A DNA stretch of 64,000 nt from the NCBI GenBank assembly GCA_964647825.1, contig CAZYJL010000008.1, positions 17,365 through 81,364 on the forward strand, read 5' to 3'. The DNA is from VFKI01 sp964647825 (GTDB lineage: Bacteria; Pseudomonadota; Gammaproteobacteria; DSM-16500). The notes beneath the pieces were generated by a model. The model did not search any database and was not told where the DNA came from. It was given only the letters and a program-made list of their open reading frames with translations. The translations under genes and the position numbers were made by a program. Of this stretch, positions 54,401-62,524 are shown piece by piece. The stretch's first letter is position 1. Every line of letters starts with the position of its first letter.

Positions 54401-57400
54401 TTAGAAATAGAGTCCAGACGTCTTGAAGAAGCCAAAACAAATACTATCATTTTAGATAATGAAAAATTTGACAATGAAAGCGAAACGAATTTCACAAAAT
54501 TCTATGATTTTCTTGACAGAATCAAGAGAAACACAAAAGATATTGCTAACAAATATGATAAGAGTATTGATCATGATTTACTTAAAATGATAACTGATAA
54601 TTACAAATCGACATATCAAACAGCATTAAACAAAACTCCAGAAGAAAAGGAAAGTTTTGAAAGAAATGAATTAATTGAATCATACTCAAATTTTAACACT
54701 GATCCTGCATCAAAATGCTGGCTATTGCATTCTCTAAAAACTGAACAAGCAACGTTACTAACTATATTTTCCACCTCATTGTCTAAAGAACACATTGAAA
54801 GTATTAAAGATCAAATTAAATCTACTAAAGATGACACAACAAAATCAAAATTAAAAAAACAAATTGAAAATCAAATTTCTCTAACAAATCATTTTGAAGC
54901 GTCATACCTCTACAAAGCCACTGCAAACTCATTGATGAATGCTTTAATTACTGGCAATTTAACTTTTCTTGATCCAACTAAATTCCCTGATATTGCAGCG
55001 CTTGCAACGGAAAAAATTTGGCTTGTGCCCACAGAGAAAAACGGTGACAAGACACCAAAAGAACTCACACCGCTAGAATTTGCAATTCAATCCAAAAATT
55101 TGTCGGCAATACGTTTTTTACAAAAAAAAGCAGGTATACCTCTTGACAAAAAAACATTAGAAATTTTACAAAATCAAGATAATATCGATAGAGATGAATA
55201 TAAAACAGCATTCGATAAAGAACCGAATATAGACCCTGCCTTGTTCACTGAAAAAAAACTACAAATCATTAGAGACAACACCACCCTGCCACTTTTTGAA
55301 AAAAAACGCCAAGCAATACTCTTATTTGAAGTAATTACTGGTTTAAATCTAACTGATAATCAAAAATTTAACATAACAAATCTTATCAATCAGGAACAGT
55401 TTAATTTTATACGCATGATAGACTCAAGCGCAAAAACGCTTGTGCATACACCCGGCACTTTTGGCGCCACTAGCACTTTCAATACAATAAATGATCTTAT
55501 AAACAATAGCGGTAAAAAGACTCAACATAAGACAAAAATGATTGATAGCCCAACACACACTATGCAACCTAAAGACACATCCACAACAAGTATGTTAAGT
55601 TTTTTTTATCGTAACCCACCACTTAATGTCTTTGTTGATTATCAAATAGCTCATATCGATAATTCTACCGATTATTCCAAATTGCTAGAGCAATTTGAAC
55701 GCGCAGAAACTGATTCACTTGAGATTTTTCTTGAGAGGCTTAAATCACCAAAATCACATATTAAGCATGAAAAAAAGCATGATAATGAAAAACTGTTACT
55801 CACAATTGAAGACAATTCACCGGATAACTTAGAATTAAAAGAAGAAAGTAAAACCAAAAAAAAGTTTTTAATTTGTTCAACAAAAGAAGGAAAAACTGAC
55901 CCAAAAAAAACAACTTTATTCTCACAACAACTAACAGGCAAATATAAGCTCACTGTTCATAAACTACCAACAGACCAAATAGCAAAAAAACAGCTTGACC
56001 CTGTCATTTTTTTAGAAGAAGCGTTAAAAAAATGCAAAAACCCCATGCAAATCACGCATTGTGCTGATTATGAGCTTGCAATGAAAATTTTTATACTTAT
56101 AAATACGAATGAAAAATATAATCAATTTACCTTATCTCGTGAGATCATTGAAAAATTTGATTTAAAAAATAAATATAATTTAATAAAAATAAAAACACGC
56201 AAGGAAACAGAAAAACAAATAAATGAAACAAAAGTAATAAAAGAATCTAAAGAATACAAAGAATACAAAGAAGAACCTTCTCATTCTGTCATACCAAAGA
56301 TTGCGTCATTAACTGAAAAAGAAATAGACATTGCAAATACACTTGATTATACAAGAGGATTAGATTCAGATGATAAAGGGTTTATGCATATTCCTGAATT
56401 AACAAATAGACTAAATAATCTTTTGTTAAAATTTATCAAAAATAGTGATACCCAAAAATTAGCACAAGGTTTTTTTCATATCGATGAATCTAAAACACCT
56501 AAAGAACCAAAGGCACCAGAAATTATTTTATCTGGCCCTTATTCAAAGATTTTACCCCCAGAAAGCGCAAACAAAAATATGGTTATAGTTGACAAAGATG
56601 GAAAGTTTATAATTTCTGATGATTACAAATACTCTATAAATAATTCGGAATTGGAAGATTCTCAGAAAAACTTGATTTTAGACAACATACCAAAGATTAC
56701 ATCAGCAGCTTTTCTAAACTTTGAAGATGAATTTAAAAAAATTTTTAATGAATACTTTCCCACTTTACAAAAGATGATAGAAAAAATATTAAAAGAATCC
56801 AATCCTAGCGCAACTCAAGAAGAGATAAATCATATTATTAATAGTGATCGCCTAAAAAAAGGGATTTATGCTGGAATTATCAATCAATATGCCTCAGAAA
56901 AACCTTTAAAAAAGATATTACATTTCGACTCCTTAGCAAATATTAATTCTTCTATTTTTACATTTTCAATGACAATTGGCACAGCTATCTCAGACCCCAA
57001 TATTTCGTTTGATGACATTTCATTTAAAAATCCAAAATTTTTACAGGCATTACATTTAGCAGGATTAAAACCTGACCAAAAACTTAGTTTTGAGAGTCAA
57101 TCGAATAAAATCATTGAGTCGATAAGTAACCCACTCGTAAAATTATTTATGTCTGCTGCAAAATCTTTTGCTACAGATGAATCCATTTCTTTTGAGAAAA
57201 CACAACCTACATTCCAAGATATTTATTTGATGGCTAAACTATCCATTAAGCATAAAGAAATAGCATCTCTGCCTATAATCGAGAAAACAGAAATCGAAAC
57301 TGATAAATTTTTGAAAACATTTTCAGATCACATAAATCGGCCTGCAGACAATGAAAAAACCATATTAAATCTCATAAATCTCATAAGATCTGGTCAATTA

Positions 57401-57808
57401 AAAGCTGATAATTTTATAAATTCCCTTAAACTAGAGCTCCCCCAACTTTTTGAGATGACAAGTGTGTTAATCAGTAACCCACGTATATTGCGAGAAGCGA
57501 GCGACCCTAGCATTGGTCTGTTTCTTTATAATCTTTATACAGAATGTCAAGAAAAGCAGATGACAGAATTAAATACAAAAGAGGAGTTCAAAAAATTAGA
57601 AGAAAAAGAAAAGACCGCACAATTAAACCAGACGAAGGAAATGGTAAAATTAAACTCAAGTATCATCAATGTCTTTAAAGAAAACTATAGATGGTCACAA
57701 GAAACAGACAAGTTTGAACTAAAAAAAGATATTTCTGTGCCTGCAAAGCAATATGATATATATGACCTTGACGAAGAGAAAAAACCAAGCTCCAGTTTCA
57801 GGTACTAA
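51479..57808 (+). CDS. Giant 2109-aa protein: P-loop domain, long helical region, ankyrin-like motif and LPD7-like module; candidate effector
   Basis: ATG preceded by GAGGAGGGC. Residues 1-200 are charged. A Walker A IIVGGPSGSGKSYAARA at 213-229 (G216 to S224) follows, with a possible partner acidic motif FLSIDGGITREVSEM near 262; the style of P-loop resembles zeta-toxin or uridine-kinase-type kinases. From about 480 to 1150 come Lys/Glu/Asn-rich helices. TPLEFAIQSKNLSAIRFLQK (about 1197) reads like one ankyrin repeat. Near 1455-1590, FLICSTKEG, PVIFLEEALKKC, PMQITHCADYELAMKIFILI (1522-1541) and LSREIIEKFDLKN match the module of the 1091-aa protein. The rest is helical. The end is YDIYDLDEEKKPSSSFRY. 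There is no signal peptide. A TATACT word at 51393 could be its -10 element. Confidence 0.82.
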   Translation: MPDSPIVDLDLTKNFALLKDQVDIYSSRIKKETKSGAGASKPDIEILSLEKKADEEKIEADTFPKEVEDYFTEYSNGNPESKIENYRTRVNEFAAAESKKPKSSPDEKSEAKTESKIAAKTSVPEEQISNQTYFRNKFIQYLEKKIKEFTEKSGPKEKTIQVSTEVLLGSDGLALYKLALEEEAHSRQYFNAVLESSKMTVDGKPWGETPPMIIVGGPSGSGKSYAARAITEHLATKIQKEKIAPVSDLEEKVFDRIPSDKQTTFLSIDGGITREVSEMRKLVIQYGEFIGKQATDFEDISKEKLKNIKDLIKEYAKVKTEWGIILPETFASAKKKKIKEAQEIADSKEASVLENKEDDSHEDEQDELDELAKTASGLYQNEKKSDRHIIFTRVTGEDEDNFKKIVETQAENRAFKSQGTITSFDLHLDSKKIPEWKPKGFFLSYRNGKNASKETEKKLEKIFPGKKIETYLVVNDRILVDEELYSRRAVQQYNAWIKKRKNYQYKKTPEPTRLNQLTLDYFANKKIKLTDMKDTISESYRIWYLFLENEIKKIENEIDTLKTETKISPEQKDEINIKKEILQELESKHDILVTYAKDQQAVSSGTLASGKTVLDEQLFQEFKSFKEQIIKKEMASAILDDKSRELHEIINKLPCTTEEKRILFKIFDDNFFEKKSDEIAKQILDLSTDSKNHGNMKNTIPFFLALEKIYQEKKENETNELIRAEENYSEKHETCTFINTLIFQLRVMKIENSITDPQTIASINNEIRSLETTLNAIINSKTIENIDETKIKAAKLTFEKINETNPKLLNELYSQLSTFYKNNKNNRIIIENSFNSVETIRAIKPKIQDSPLKAFKTLSQSDEIRTNKSTRKLYKNLYKYITQTRSFSDHKSQFNNLLDDLQFNILINKYINNDHRNALIGFITFLKRDVDLNKNLSPLQYDYLQTQLLGYFVQTIEKEKDKKALTKFKETLNDLEIESRRLEEAKTNTIILDNEKFDNESETNFTKFYDFLDRIKRNTKDIANKYDKSIDHDLLKMITDNYKSTYQTALNKTPEEKESFERNELIESYSNFNTDPASKCWLLHSLKTEQATLLTIFSTSLSKEHIESIKDQIKSTKDDTTKSKLKKQIENQISLTNHFEASYLYKATANSLMNALITGNLTFLDPTKFPDIAALATEKIWLVPTEKNGDKTPKELTPLEFAIQSKNLSAIRFLQKKAGIPLDKKTLEILQNQDNIDRDEYKTAFDKEPNIDPALFTEKKLQIIRDNTTLPLFEKKRQAILLFEVITGLNLTDNQKFNITNLINQEQFNFIRMIDSSAKTLVHTPGTFGATSTFNTINDLINNSGKKTQHKTKMIDSPTHTMQPKDTSTTSMLSFFYRNPPLNVFVDYQIAHIDNSTDYSKLLEQFERAETDSLEIFLERLKSPKSHIKHEKKHDNEKLLLTIEDNSPDNLELKEESKTKKKFLICSTKEGKTDPKKTTLFSQQLTGKYKLTVHKLPTDQIAKKQLDPVIFLEEALKKCKNPMQITHCADYELAMKIFILINTNEKYNQFTLSREIIEKFDLKNKYNLIKIKTRKETEKQINETKVIKESKEYKEYKEEPSHSVIPKIASLTEKEIDIANTLDYTRGLDSDDKGFMHIPELTNRLNNLLLKFIKNSDTQKLAQGFFHIDESKTPKEPKAPEIILSGPYSKILPPESANKNMVIVDKDGKFIISDDYKYSINNSELEDSQKNLILDNIPKITSAAFLNFEDEFKKIFNEYFPTLQKMIEKILKESNPSATQEEINHIINSDRLKKGIYAGIINQYASEKPLKKILHFDSLANINSSIFTFSMTIGTAISDPNISFDDISFKNPKFLQALHLAGLKPDQKLSFESQSNKIIESISNPLVKLFMSAAKSFATDESISFEKTQPTFQDIYLMAKLSIKHKEIASLPIIEKTEIETDKFLKTFSDHINRPADNEKTILNLINLIRSGQLKADNFINSLKLELPQLFEMTSVLISNPRILREASDPSIGLFLYNLYTECQEKQMTELNTKEEFKKLEEKEKTAQLNQTKEMVKLNSSIINVFKENYRWSQETDKFELKKDISVPAKQYDIYDLDEEKKPSSSFRY

Positions 57809-57832
57809 AAAAATATTATACTGAAGTTTTCG

Positions 57833-57864
57833 CTGAATACCGCGCATACAACGCGGTATGACAG
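57833..57864. repeat. Dispersed palindrome, type A
   Basis: CTGAATACCGCGCATACAAC then GCGGTATGACAG, 24 bp after the giant gene. The core TACCGCG / CGCGGTA matches the copies at 19958 and 63765. In this position it could serve as a terminator hairpin. Confidence 0.8.
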
Positions 57865-58025
57865 AAAAAATGACGCAGCGGCATGGTGGCACGACAGTAT
57901 TATCGAGTCTTGTTATCAACCCTCACCCCCCACATTTTACTTTCCGCCCCCAAATGATTACCCTATCGGCCAACTCAACATAAAAACCACAACGTATTTT
58001 TTAACCTATTTGACTAGGAGGAACG

Positions 58026-58553
58026 ATGTCTTTCGTACGCTTCACCCCTGCCACTTGGCAGCAACAGCCGGCCTTACTCCGTCACAGCCTTATTTGCCTC
58101 ACTGGCATTTTTTTCCTCGCCCTCACCGCGCATCTTTCCCTCCCGCTGTCACCCGTGCCACTCACCTTTCAAAGCACCGCTATTTTATTAGTCGGGTTTA
58201 TTTTAGGCCCGCGCCTTGCCGGCATGACAGTCCTCGGCTATTTGGCTGCAGGCATAGCCGGCGCGCCGGTCTTTTCCCCTGCCACACAACACATCATGAC
58301 CGCAGGCTATCTCGCAGGCTTTTTACCCGCTGCCATGCTGACCGGTTGGTTTGCAGAAAAACAGATGGCAAAGACCTTCTTGCAGCGCTTTTTGGTCAGC
58401 TGCTTAGGTAGCGCCGTGATTTTTGGCTGTGGCCTCAGCGTGCTTTCGAGCTTTATTGGTTGGCATGCAGCGATTGCGACAGGATTGATGCCTTTTGTAA
58501 TCTCTGAACCCTTAAAATTATTGGCTCTGAGCGTGGTTGTGCGGCGTCAGTAA
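58026..58553 (+). CDS. bioY: BioY-family biotin transporter
   Basis: 175 aa with six hydrophobic stretches; TAGGAGGAACG gives an excellent ribosome site. Family sequence: LSLPLSPVPLTFQSTAILLV, LGPRLAGMTVLGYLAAGIAG, GAPVFSPATQH, GYLAGFLPAAMLTGWFAEK. BioY is the S-component that binds biotin in ECF-type uptake and can work alone in some bacteria. No ECF ATPase genes are in the window. It suggests dependence on or use of host biotin. The last 36 bases overlap the end of the convergent glycosyltransferase-like gene. Confidence 0.93.
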   Translation: MSFVRFTPATWQQQPALLRHSLICLTGIFFLALTAHLSLPLSPVPLTFQSTAILLVGFILGPRLAGMTVLGYLAAGIAGAPVFSPATQHIMTAGYLAGFLPAAMLTGWFAEKQMAKTFLQRFLVSCLGSAVIFGCGLSVLSSFIGWHAAIATGLMPFVISEPLKLLALSVVVRRQ

Positions 58554-60095
58554 TCGCCCAGTATTTTTTCCAACCGGCGGCAGAAACGCAAACCACACAT
58601 CAATTTTTGGTAGGTTTGCGTTGCGTCGCCAAGGAAATTGCAAATGCTGCAAAGGCGTTAACTGCGGGAAACGCTCACGTAATTCTGCAATCATTGGATC
58701 AAGACGATACTCCGCATCATCCCACACAAACACCGCACCCCGCTGCCGCAACAAGGCTTCATCAATCCACATACTCGCTTGCGGATCCCATTCCATATAC
58801 ACCGCTGGACGTGGCTGTTGCGGGCTATAAAAAGCAACATTACCCGCTAACCAACGCGGCCCTGCGACATAGGCTAACGGCACGTGATAACGCTGCGACC
58901 AACGCGCTGTGATCGCTGCAGCAATCTCTTTCCCCGGAAAAATCGCACTCGATTGACGATGCGGATACCATTGCGCAATAGCATAACCACTCACCGTGAC
59001 ACCCATAAAAACCATCGTCGCAAGTACCACGCCCACAAAACGTTGCAAAGAAATCGCCGGCCGTAAATAACCTAATAACAACAATCCAGAATAAGTTAAT
59101 AACGGCTGCCCCCAACCCGCACGCAATTTAAACCCCGCGAACAAGGAAAGACATAAAGTGATGATTAACGGCCCCAATCCCGCACAACATAAAAAATTTC
59201 GATCGTACGCTTGCCACTTCATTGGTTCAGCCAATAACGGCTCCGTTTTTTTAATCCATTTTAATGGCAATAATAAAACCAACCCGGGTAACAACACTTC
59301 AAACTGCTGCCACAAAAAAACCGCAGGATAAGCAATATGCTGCCACGCTGTCGGCTGATCACCTACTCGTGCACCCACATAACGCACCGTCACAAAATCA
59401 TTCAAAAACAACCAAATCACATGCGGCAAACTCACCAGCGCAAAAATCACAAAAGCGACATATACGCCTTTTTGCCGCCAAATCACTCGTGCTTCTTTTT
59501 GCCATACTGTAAAAAAAACCAAAGACAGCAATAACACCACCGTATAATATTTTGCCATCATACCCAATGCCGCAAAACAACCAACGGCTAACCAATCCAA
59601 TAATTTATTTTGTATGAGTGCGCGGTAAAAAAATAAAACCGTCAACGCCCAACAGCTCAATTCCAACGTGTTATCATTAAAATCAATCGCATGAAAATTA
59701 AAATATTGCAAACCCTCTAACATCAACACACCAACTAACGCAGTAAACGGCGGTAAAATTTTTTGTCCTAATCGCCACACAGCTAGCAAACACAAACCCA
59801 CAGATAACTGACTAAATAAATACGTCATCCAACCCGACGGCCCGCCCAAAAATAACGCCAACCGCGATAAACTTGCATTTAACCATGGATTTTTATCATA
59901 GCCCCATTGCAATTGATGGCCCCAATTCATACCTTCCAGCGCATCCATCGGCAAATTACAACGAAATAGCGTTGGCGCCAACGTCCACAATGTGATGTGT
60001 AAAATTAAAAAAATAAAGAAACACTGATTCGCTGTGAAACACCCAACCGTCTGTACAGGAGAAATAAGCTTCATTTTTTCTTGTGACACACTCAT
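58518..60095 (-). CDS. Membrane glycosyltransferase of the GT39/ArnT type
   Basis: 525 aa from ATG 60095 (ATGA overlap with the upstream gene's stop). About 10-12 membrane helices. The first loop has PMDALEGMNWGHQLQWGYDKNPW, the Asp-Glu motif and WGYxxxP block of lipid-phosphate-sugar transferases (dolichyl-phosphate-mannose or ArnT type). LELSCWALTVLFFYRAL, GMMAKYYTVVLLLSL and the soluble C-terminal third fit. It likely moves a sugar from an undecaprenyl-phosphate carrier to lipid A, a glycan or protein; the acceptor is unknown. Co-translated with the preceding GT4 gene. 3' end overlaps bioY by 36 bp. Confidence 0.88.
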   Translation of the reverse strand: MSVSQEKMKLISPVQTVGCFTANQCFFIFLILHITLWTLAPTLFRCNLPMDALEGMNWGHQLQWGYDKNPWLNASLSRLALFLGGPSGWMTYLFSQLSVGLCLLAVWRLGQKILPPFTALVGVLMLEGLQYFNFHAIDFNDNTLELSCWALTVLFFYRALIQNKLLDWLAVGCFAALGMMAKYYTVVLLLSLVFFTVWQKEARVIWRQKGVYVAFVIFALVSLPHVIWLFLNDFVTVRYVGARVGDQPTAWQHIAYPAVFLWQQFEVLLPGLVLLLPLKWIKKTEPLLAEPMKWQAYDRNFLCCAGLGPLIITLCLSLFAGFKLRAGWGQPLLTYSGLLLLGYLRPAISLQRFVGVVLATMVFMGVTVSGYAIAQWYPHRQSSAIFPGKEIAAAITARWSQRYHVPLAYVAGPRWLAGNVAFYSPQQPRPAVYMEWDPQASMWIDEALLRQRGAVFVWDDAEYRLDPMIAELRERFPQLTPLQHLQFPWRRNANLPKIDVWFAFLPPVGKNTGRLLTPHNHAQSQ

Positions 60096-61213
60096 GTTAA
60101 CAATGGCCCCGCATAGTGCCAAAAAATCTTTTTAAAATAAGGATAAGAAAAATTTTCTTGAATACGCTGATACGCTTTTTCACCTAAAGCCAATCGTTCT
60201 GCAGCTGATTGATGGTATAAACTGAGCATTGCAGACGTTAACGCTTGCACATCTTTTGGCGAAATCAAATAGCCACTCTCGCCAATCACCTCCGGAATAC
60301 CATTCACTCGCGTTCCAATCACCGGCACTTTCGCCGTCATCGCTTCCGGTAACACACGACCAAATGCTTCTTTAATAGACGTCAACATAAAGACATCCAG
60401 TGCTTTTAAATAACGAAATGCATCTGGCACAAATCCTAGTAATTTCACATGATCATGTAATTGCAAACGCACAATGTCTTCTTTTAATATTTTCTCCAAC
60501 GAACCATCGCCCATCAAAATAAAATAGACATCAGCATATTGCGCTTTGATTTTTGCAAATGCTGCTAACATATTTTTCTGATCTTTCGCAGGCTCTAAAC
60601 GTCCAATTGTGCCAAATAAAAATGCTGATGATGGAATCGCTAATTCTTTTCTGGCTATCTCGCGTGGCAAAAAACCTGTTTCTGTCGCCGGCATATCAAT
60701 GCAATTATATAATGTAACCACACGCTCTTTGGGGACACCCCAAATCGTACGACGCAAATCATCCCGCACGGCATTAGATACGCCAGCAAAATAAAATTGC
60801 TTTCCTGCTAAACAAGCAATTAATAATCTACGCGACCATGCACGCAACGTCCCCATTTCATGCATCACACAAAAAATCGCGGGGATACGACAAAAGCGCG
60901 CAATCCATAAAAAATGATAAATCGGTTTATAACGATGACACACCACTAAAGAAAATTGCCGTTCTCGACAGAATGCTAGCAATTTTCGTATCGATTGAAT
61001 TTTTAGACCACGTAATATTTTCTTTTTAAAATCAAAAAAAATGACTTCATCACCCTCTGTCCGACGACGCGCTTCTGCATTTTCTGGCCCCGCCAAATAC
61101 CCCACCGTGACATGAAATTTCACTGGATCAAATGTTCGTACATATTGGTTACATACATCAATAAATTGTGTCGCATAATTATGTGACAAAATAAATATAT
61201 TTTTACGTTTCAT
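60092..61213 (-). CDS. GT4-family glycosyltransferase
   Basis: 373 aa from ATG 61213, which lies inside the last codons of xseA (MKRKNIFILSHNYATQF). An upstream ORF start would extend it into xseA sequence with no family support. GT-B fold: HNYATQFIDVCNQYVRTF N-terminal, GTIGRLEPAKDQKNMLAAF (nucleotide-sugar domain start), FILMGDGSLE, VKLLGFVPDAFRYLKALDVF, LTSIKEAFGRVLPEAMTAKV with the EX7E motif, GVRV-like GTRVNGIPEVIGE. Probably makes LPS or capsule glycan. Overlaps both neighbours, so expression with xseA is coupled. Confidence 0.92.
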   Translation of the reverse strand: MKRKNIFILSHNYATQFIDVCNQYVRTFDPVKFHVTVGYLAGPENAEARRRTEGDEVIFFDFKKKILRGLKIQSIRKLLAFCRERQFSLVVCHRYKPIYHFLWIARFCRIPAIFCVMHEMGTLRAWSRRLLIACLAGKQFYFAGVSNAVRDDLRRTIWGVPKERVVTLYNCIDMPATETGFLPREIARKELAIPSSAFLFGTIGRLEPAKDQKNMLAAFAKIKAQYADVYFILMGDGSLEKILKEDIVRLQLHDHVKLLGFVPDAFRYLKALDVFMLTSIKEAFGRVLPEAMTAKVPVIGTRVNGIPEVIGESGYLISPKDVQALTSAMLSLYHQSAAERLALGEKAYQRIQENFSYPYFKKIFWHYAGPLLT

Positions 61214-62420
61214 GAATTTCTTCCACTTGGCAAAGTAACGTTCCATCATTGAGTTCAATCTGAATTTTTTCTTTTAACGCAACGTCATGCACCGAACGCA
61301 CTATCTTCGCATTCGTTAAACGACGTACCAGTGAAAATCCTCGTCGCATCAACACCCGAGGATCCAATGCCATTAACCGCGCAGAAAAATTTTGTAATGC
61401 TGTTTGATACTGACTTATTTTCATCTGCATCACTCGTCGTAATGCTAATTCATAAAAATCTAATTGCTGAATTTTTTCTGTTAAACGACGTAATGGATGA
61501 CATTGTAATAAATGTTTTTTCTCCCAAGTTAATTGTTGCTGTAAACGACTTAAATACTGATGTATCCACTGAACATAACGACGTTGCTGCTGGTGAAGAG
61601 AAGAAAATAAATCTTCGATATTGGGCGTCGCATGCTCTGCAGCAACAGACGGCGTCGGTGCGCGCAAATCTGCCACATAATCTGCAATGGTAAAATCTGT
61701 CTCATGACCCACACCACTAATCACTGGAATATGACTCGCAAAAATGGCGCGAGCGACAGTTTCTTCATTAAATGGCCATAAATCTTCTAACGATCCACCA
61801 CCACGTGCCAATAATAATATGTCACATTCCGCACGCTGATTAGCTAGCGCGAGCGCTTCGACCAGTGTCGCTGCTGCTTGCTCCCCTTGTACCATTGCCG
61901 GATAAATAATCACCGTTGCACACGGATAACGACGCGCTAACACACTTAAAATATCGCGAATCGCCGCACCCGTTGGCGAAGTAATCACACCAATTGTTTG
62001 TGGATAAACGGGTAAGGGTTTTTTATGCACCGCATCGAATAACCCTTCTGCTGCTAGGCGATTTTTTAATGCTTCAAATGCACGCCGCAACTTACCTTCA
62101 CCCATTTCCTCAATGCGATCAATGATCAACTGGTAATCACCGCGCGCCTCATATAACGTCACTCGCGCACGCACCAACACTTGCATACCATCGCGTGGCA
62201 AAAAATCAAGGGATCGAGCAGCAGGGCGAAACATGGCACAGCGCACCTGACCTGTTGCATCTTTCAAAGAAAAGTACCAATGCCCAGAGCGCGGTGCGGC
62301 AAAATTAGACACTTCCCCCTCGACCCACAGCAAGGGTAACGAGCCTTCTAATAACACGCTGACTTCACGATTCAATTGACTGACTGTGTAAATTTCAGAC
62401 GATTCACTTAAATCCATCAT
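61203..62420 (-). CDS. xseA: Exodeoxyribonuclease VII large subunit
   Basis: 405 aa. N-terminal OB-fold LWVEGEVSNFAAPRSGHWYF, then LKDATGQVRCAMFR; the catalytic block ITSPTGAAIRDILSVLARRYP; LLARGGGSLEDLWPFNEETVARAIFASHIPVISGVGHETDFTIADY-type region (here LARGGGSLEDLWPFNEE and SGVGHETDFTIADYVADLRA); C-terminal coiled coil. Degrades single-stranded DNA with XseB (not in the window). A GTG nine bases upstream of the chosen ATG is also possible. The DNA carries the start of the next gene in its last 11 bases. Confidence 0.96.
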   Translation of the reverse strand: MMDLSESSEIYTVSQLNREVSVLLEGSLPLLWVEGEVSNFAAPRSGHWYFSLKDATGQVRCAMFRPAARSLDFLPRDGMQVLVRARVTLYEARGDYQLIIDRIEEMGEGKLRRAFEALKNRLAAEGLFDAVHKKPLPVYPQTIGVITSPTGAAIRDILSVLARRYPCATVIIYPAMVQGEQAAATLVEALALANQRAECDILLLARGGGSLEDLWPFNEETVARAIFASHIPVISGVGHETDFTIADYVADLRAPTPSVAAEHATPNIEDLFSSLHQQQRRYVQWIHQYLSRLQQQLTWEKKHLLQCHPLRRLTEKIQQLDFYELALRRVMQMKISQYQTALQNFSARLMALDPRVLMRRGFSLVRRLTNAKIVRSVHDVALKEKIQIELNDGTLLCQVEEIHET

Positions 62421-62480
62421 TTGGTCCACTGACGCTCGCTCTCACTCTCATCATTTGTGGTGGCATGATACGCCAGCGAG

Positions 62481-62486
62481 TATAAT
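62481..62486 (+). promoter_or_regulatory. Candidate -10 element upstream of the 62.5-kb glycosyltransferase
   Basis: A perfect TATAAT lies 39 bp before the ATG at 62525, in the gap between divergent xseA and the glycosyltransferase gene. No good -35 box is seen at the usual distance, so the call is tentative. Confidence 0.4.
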
Positions 62487-62524
62487 GCCTGTCAACTCTT
62501 AGACTGCTAGCCGTATTTATCATC

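Noticed and set aside
58010..58411. 133-codon open frame overlapping bioY in another frame
   Set aside because: bioY has the ribosome site and the family sequence; the other frame has His/Arg-rich composition typical of a shadow.
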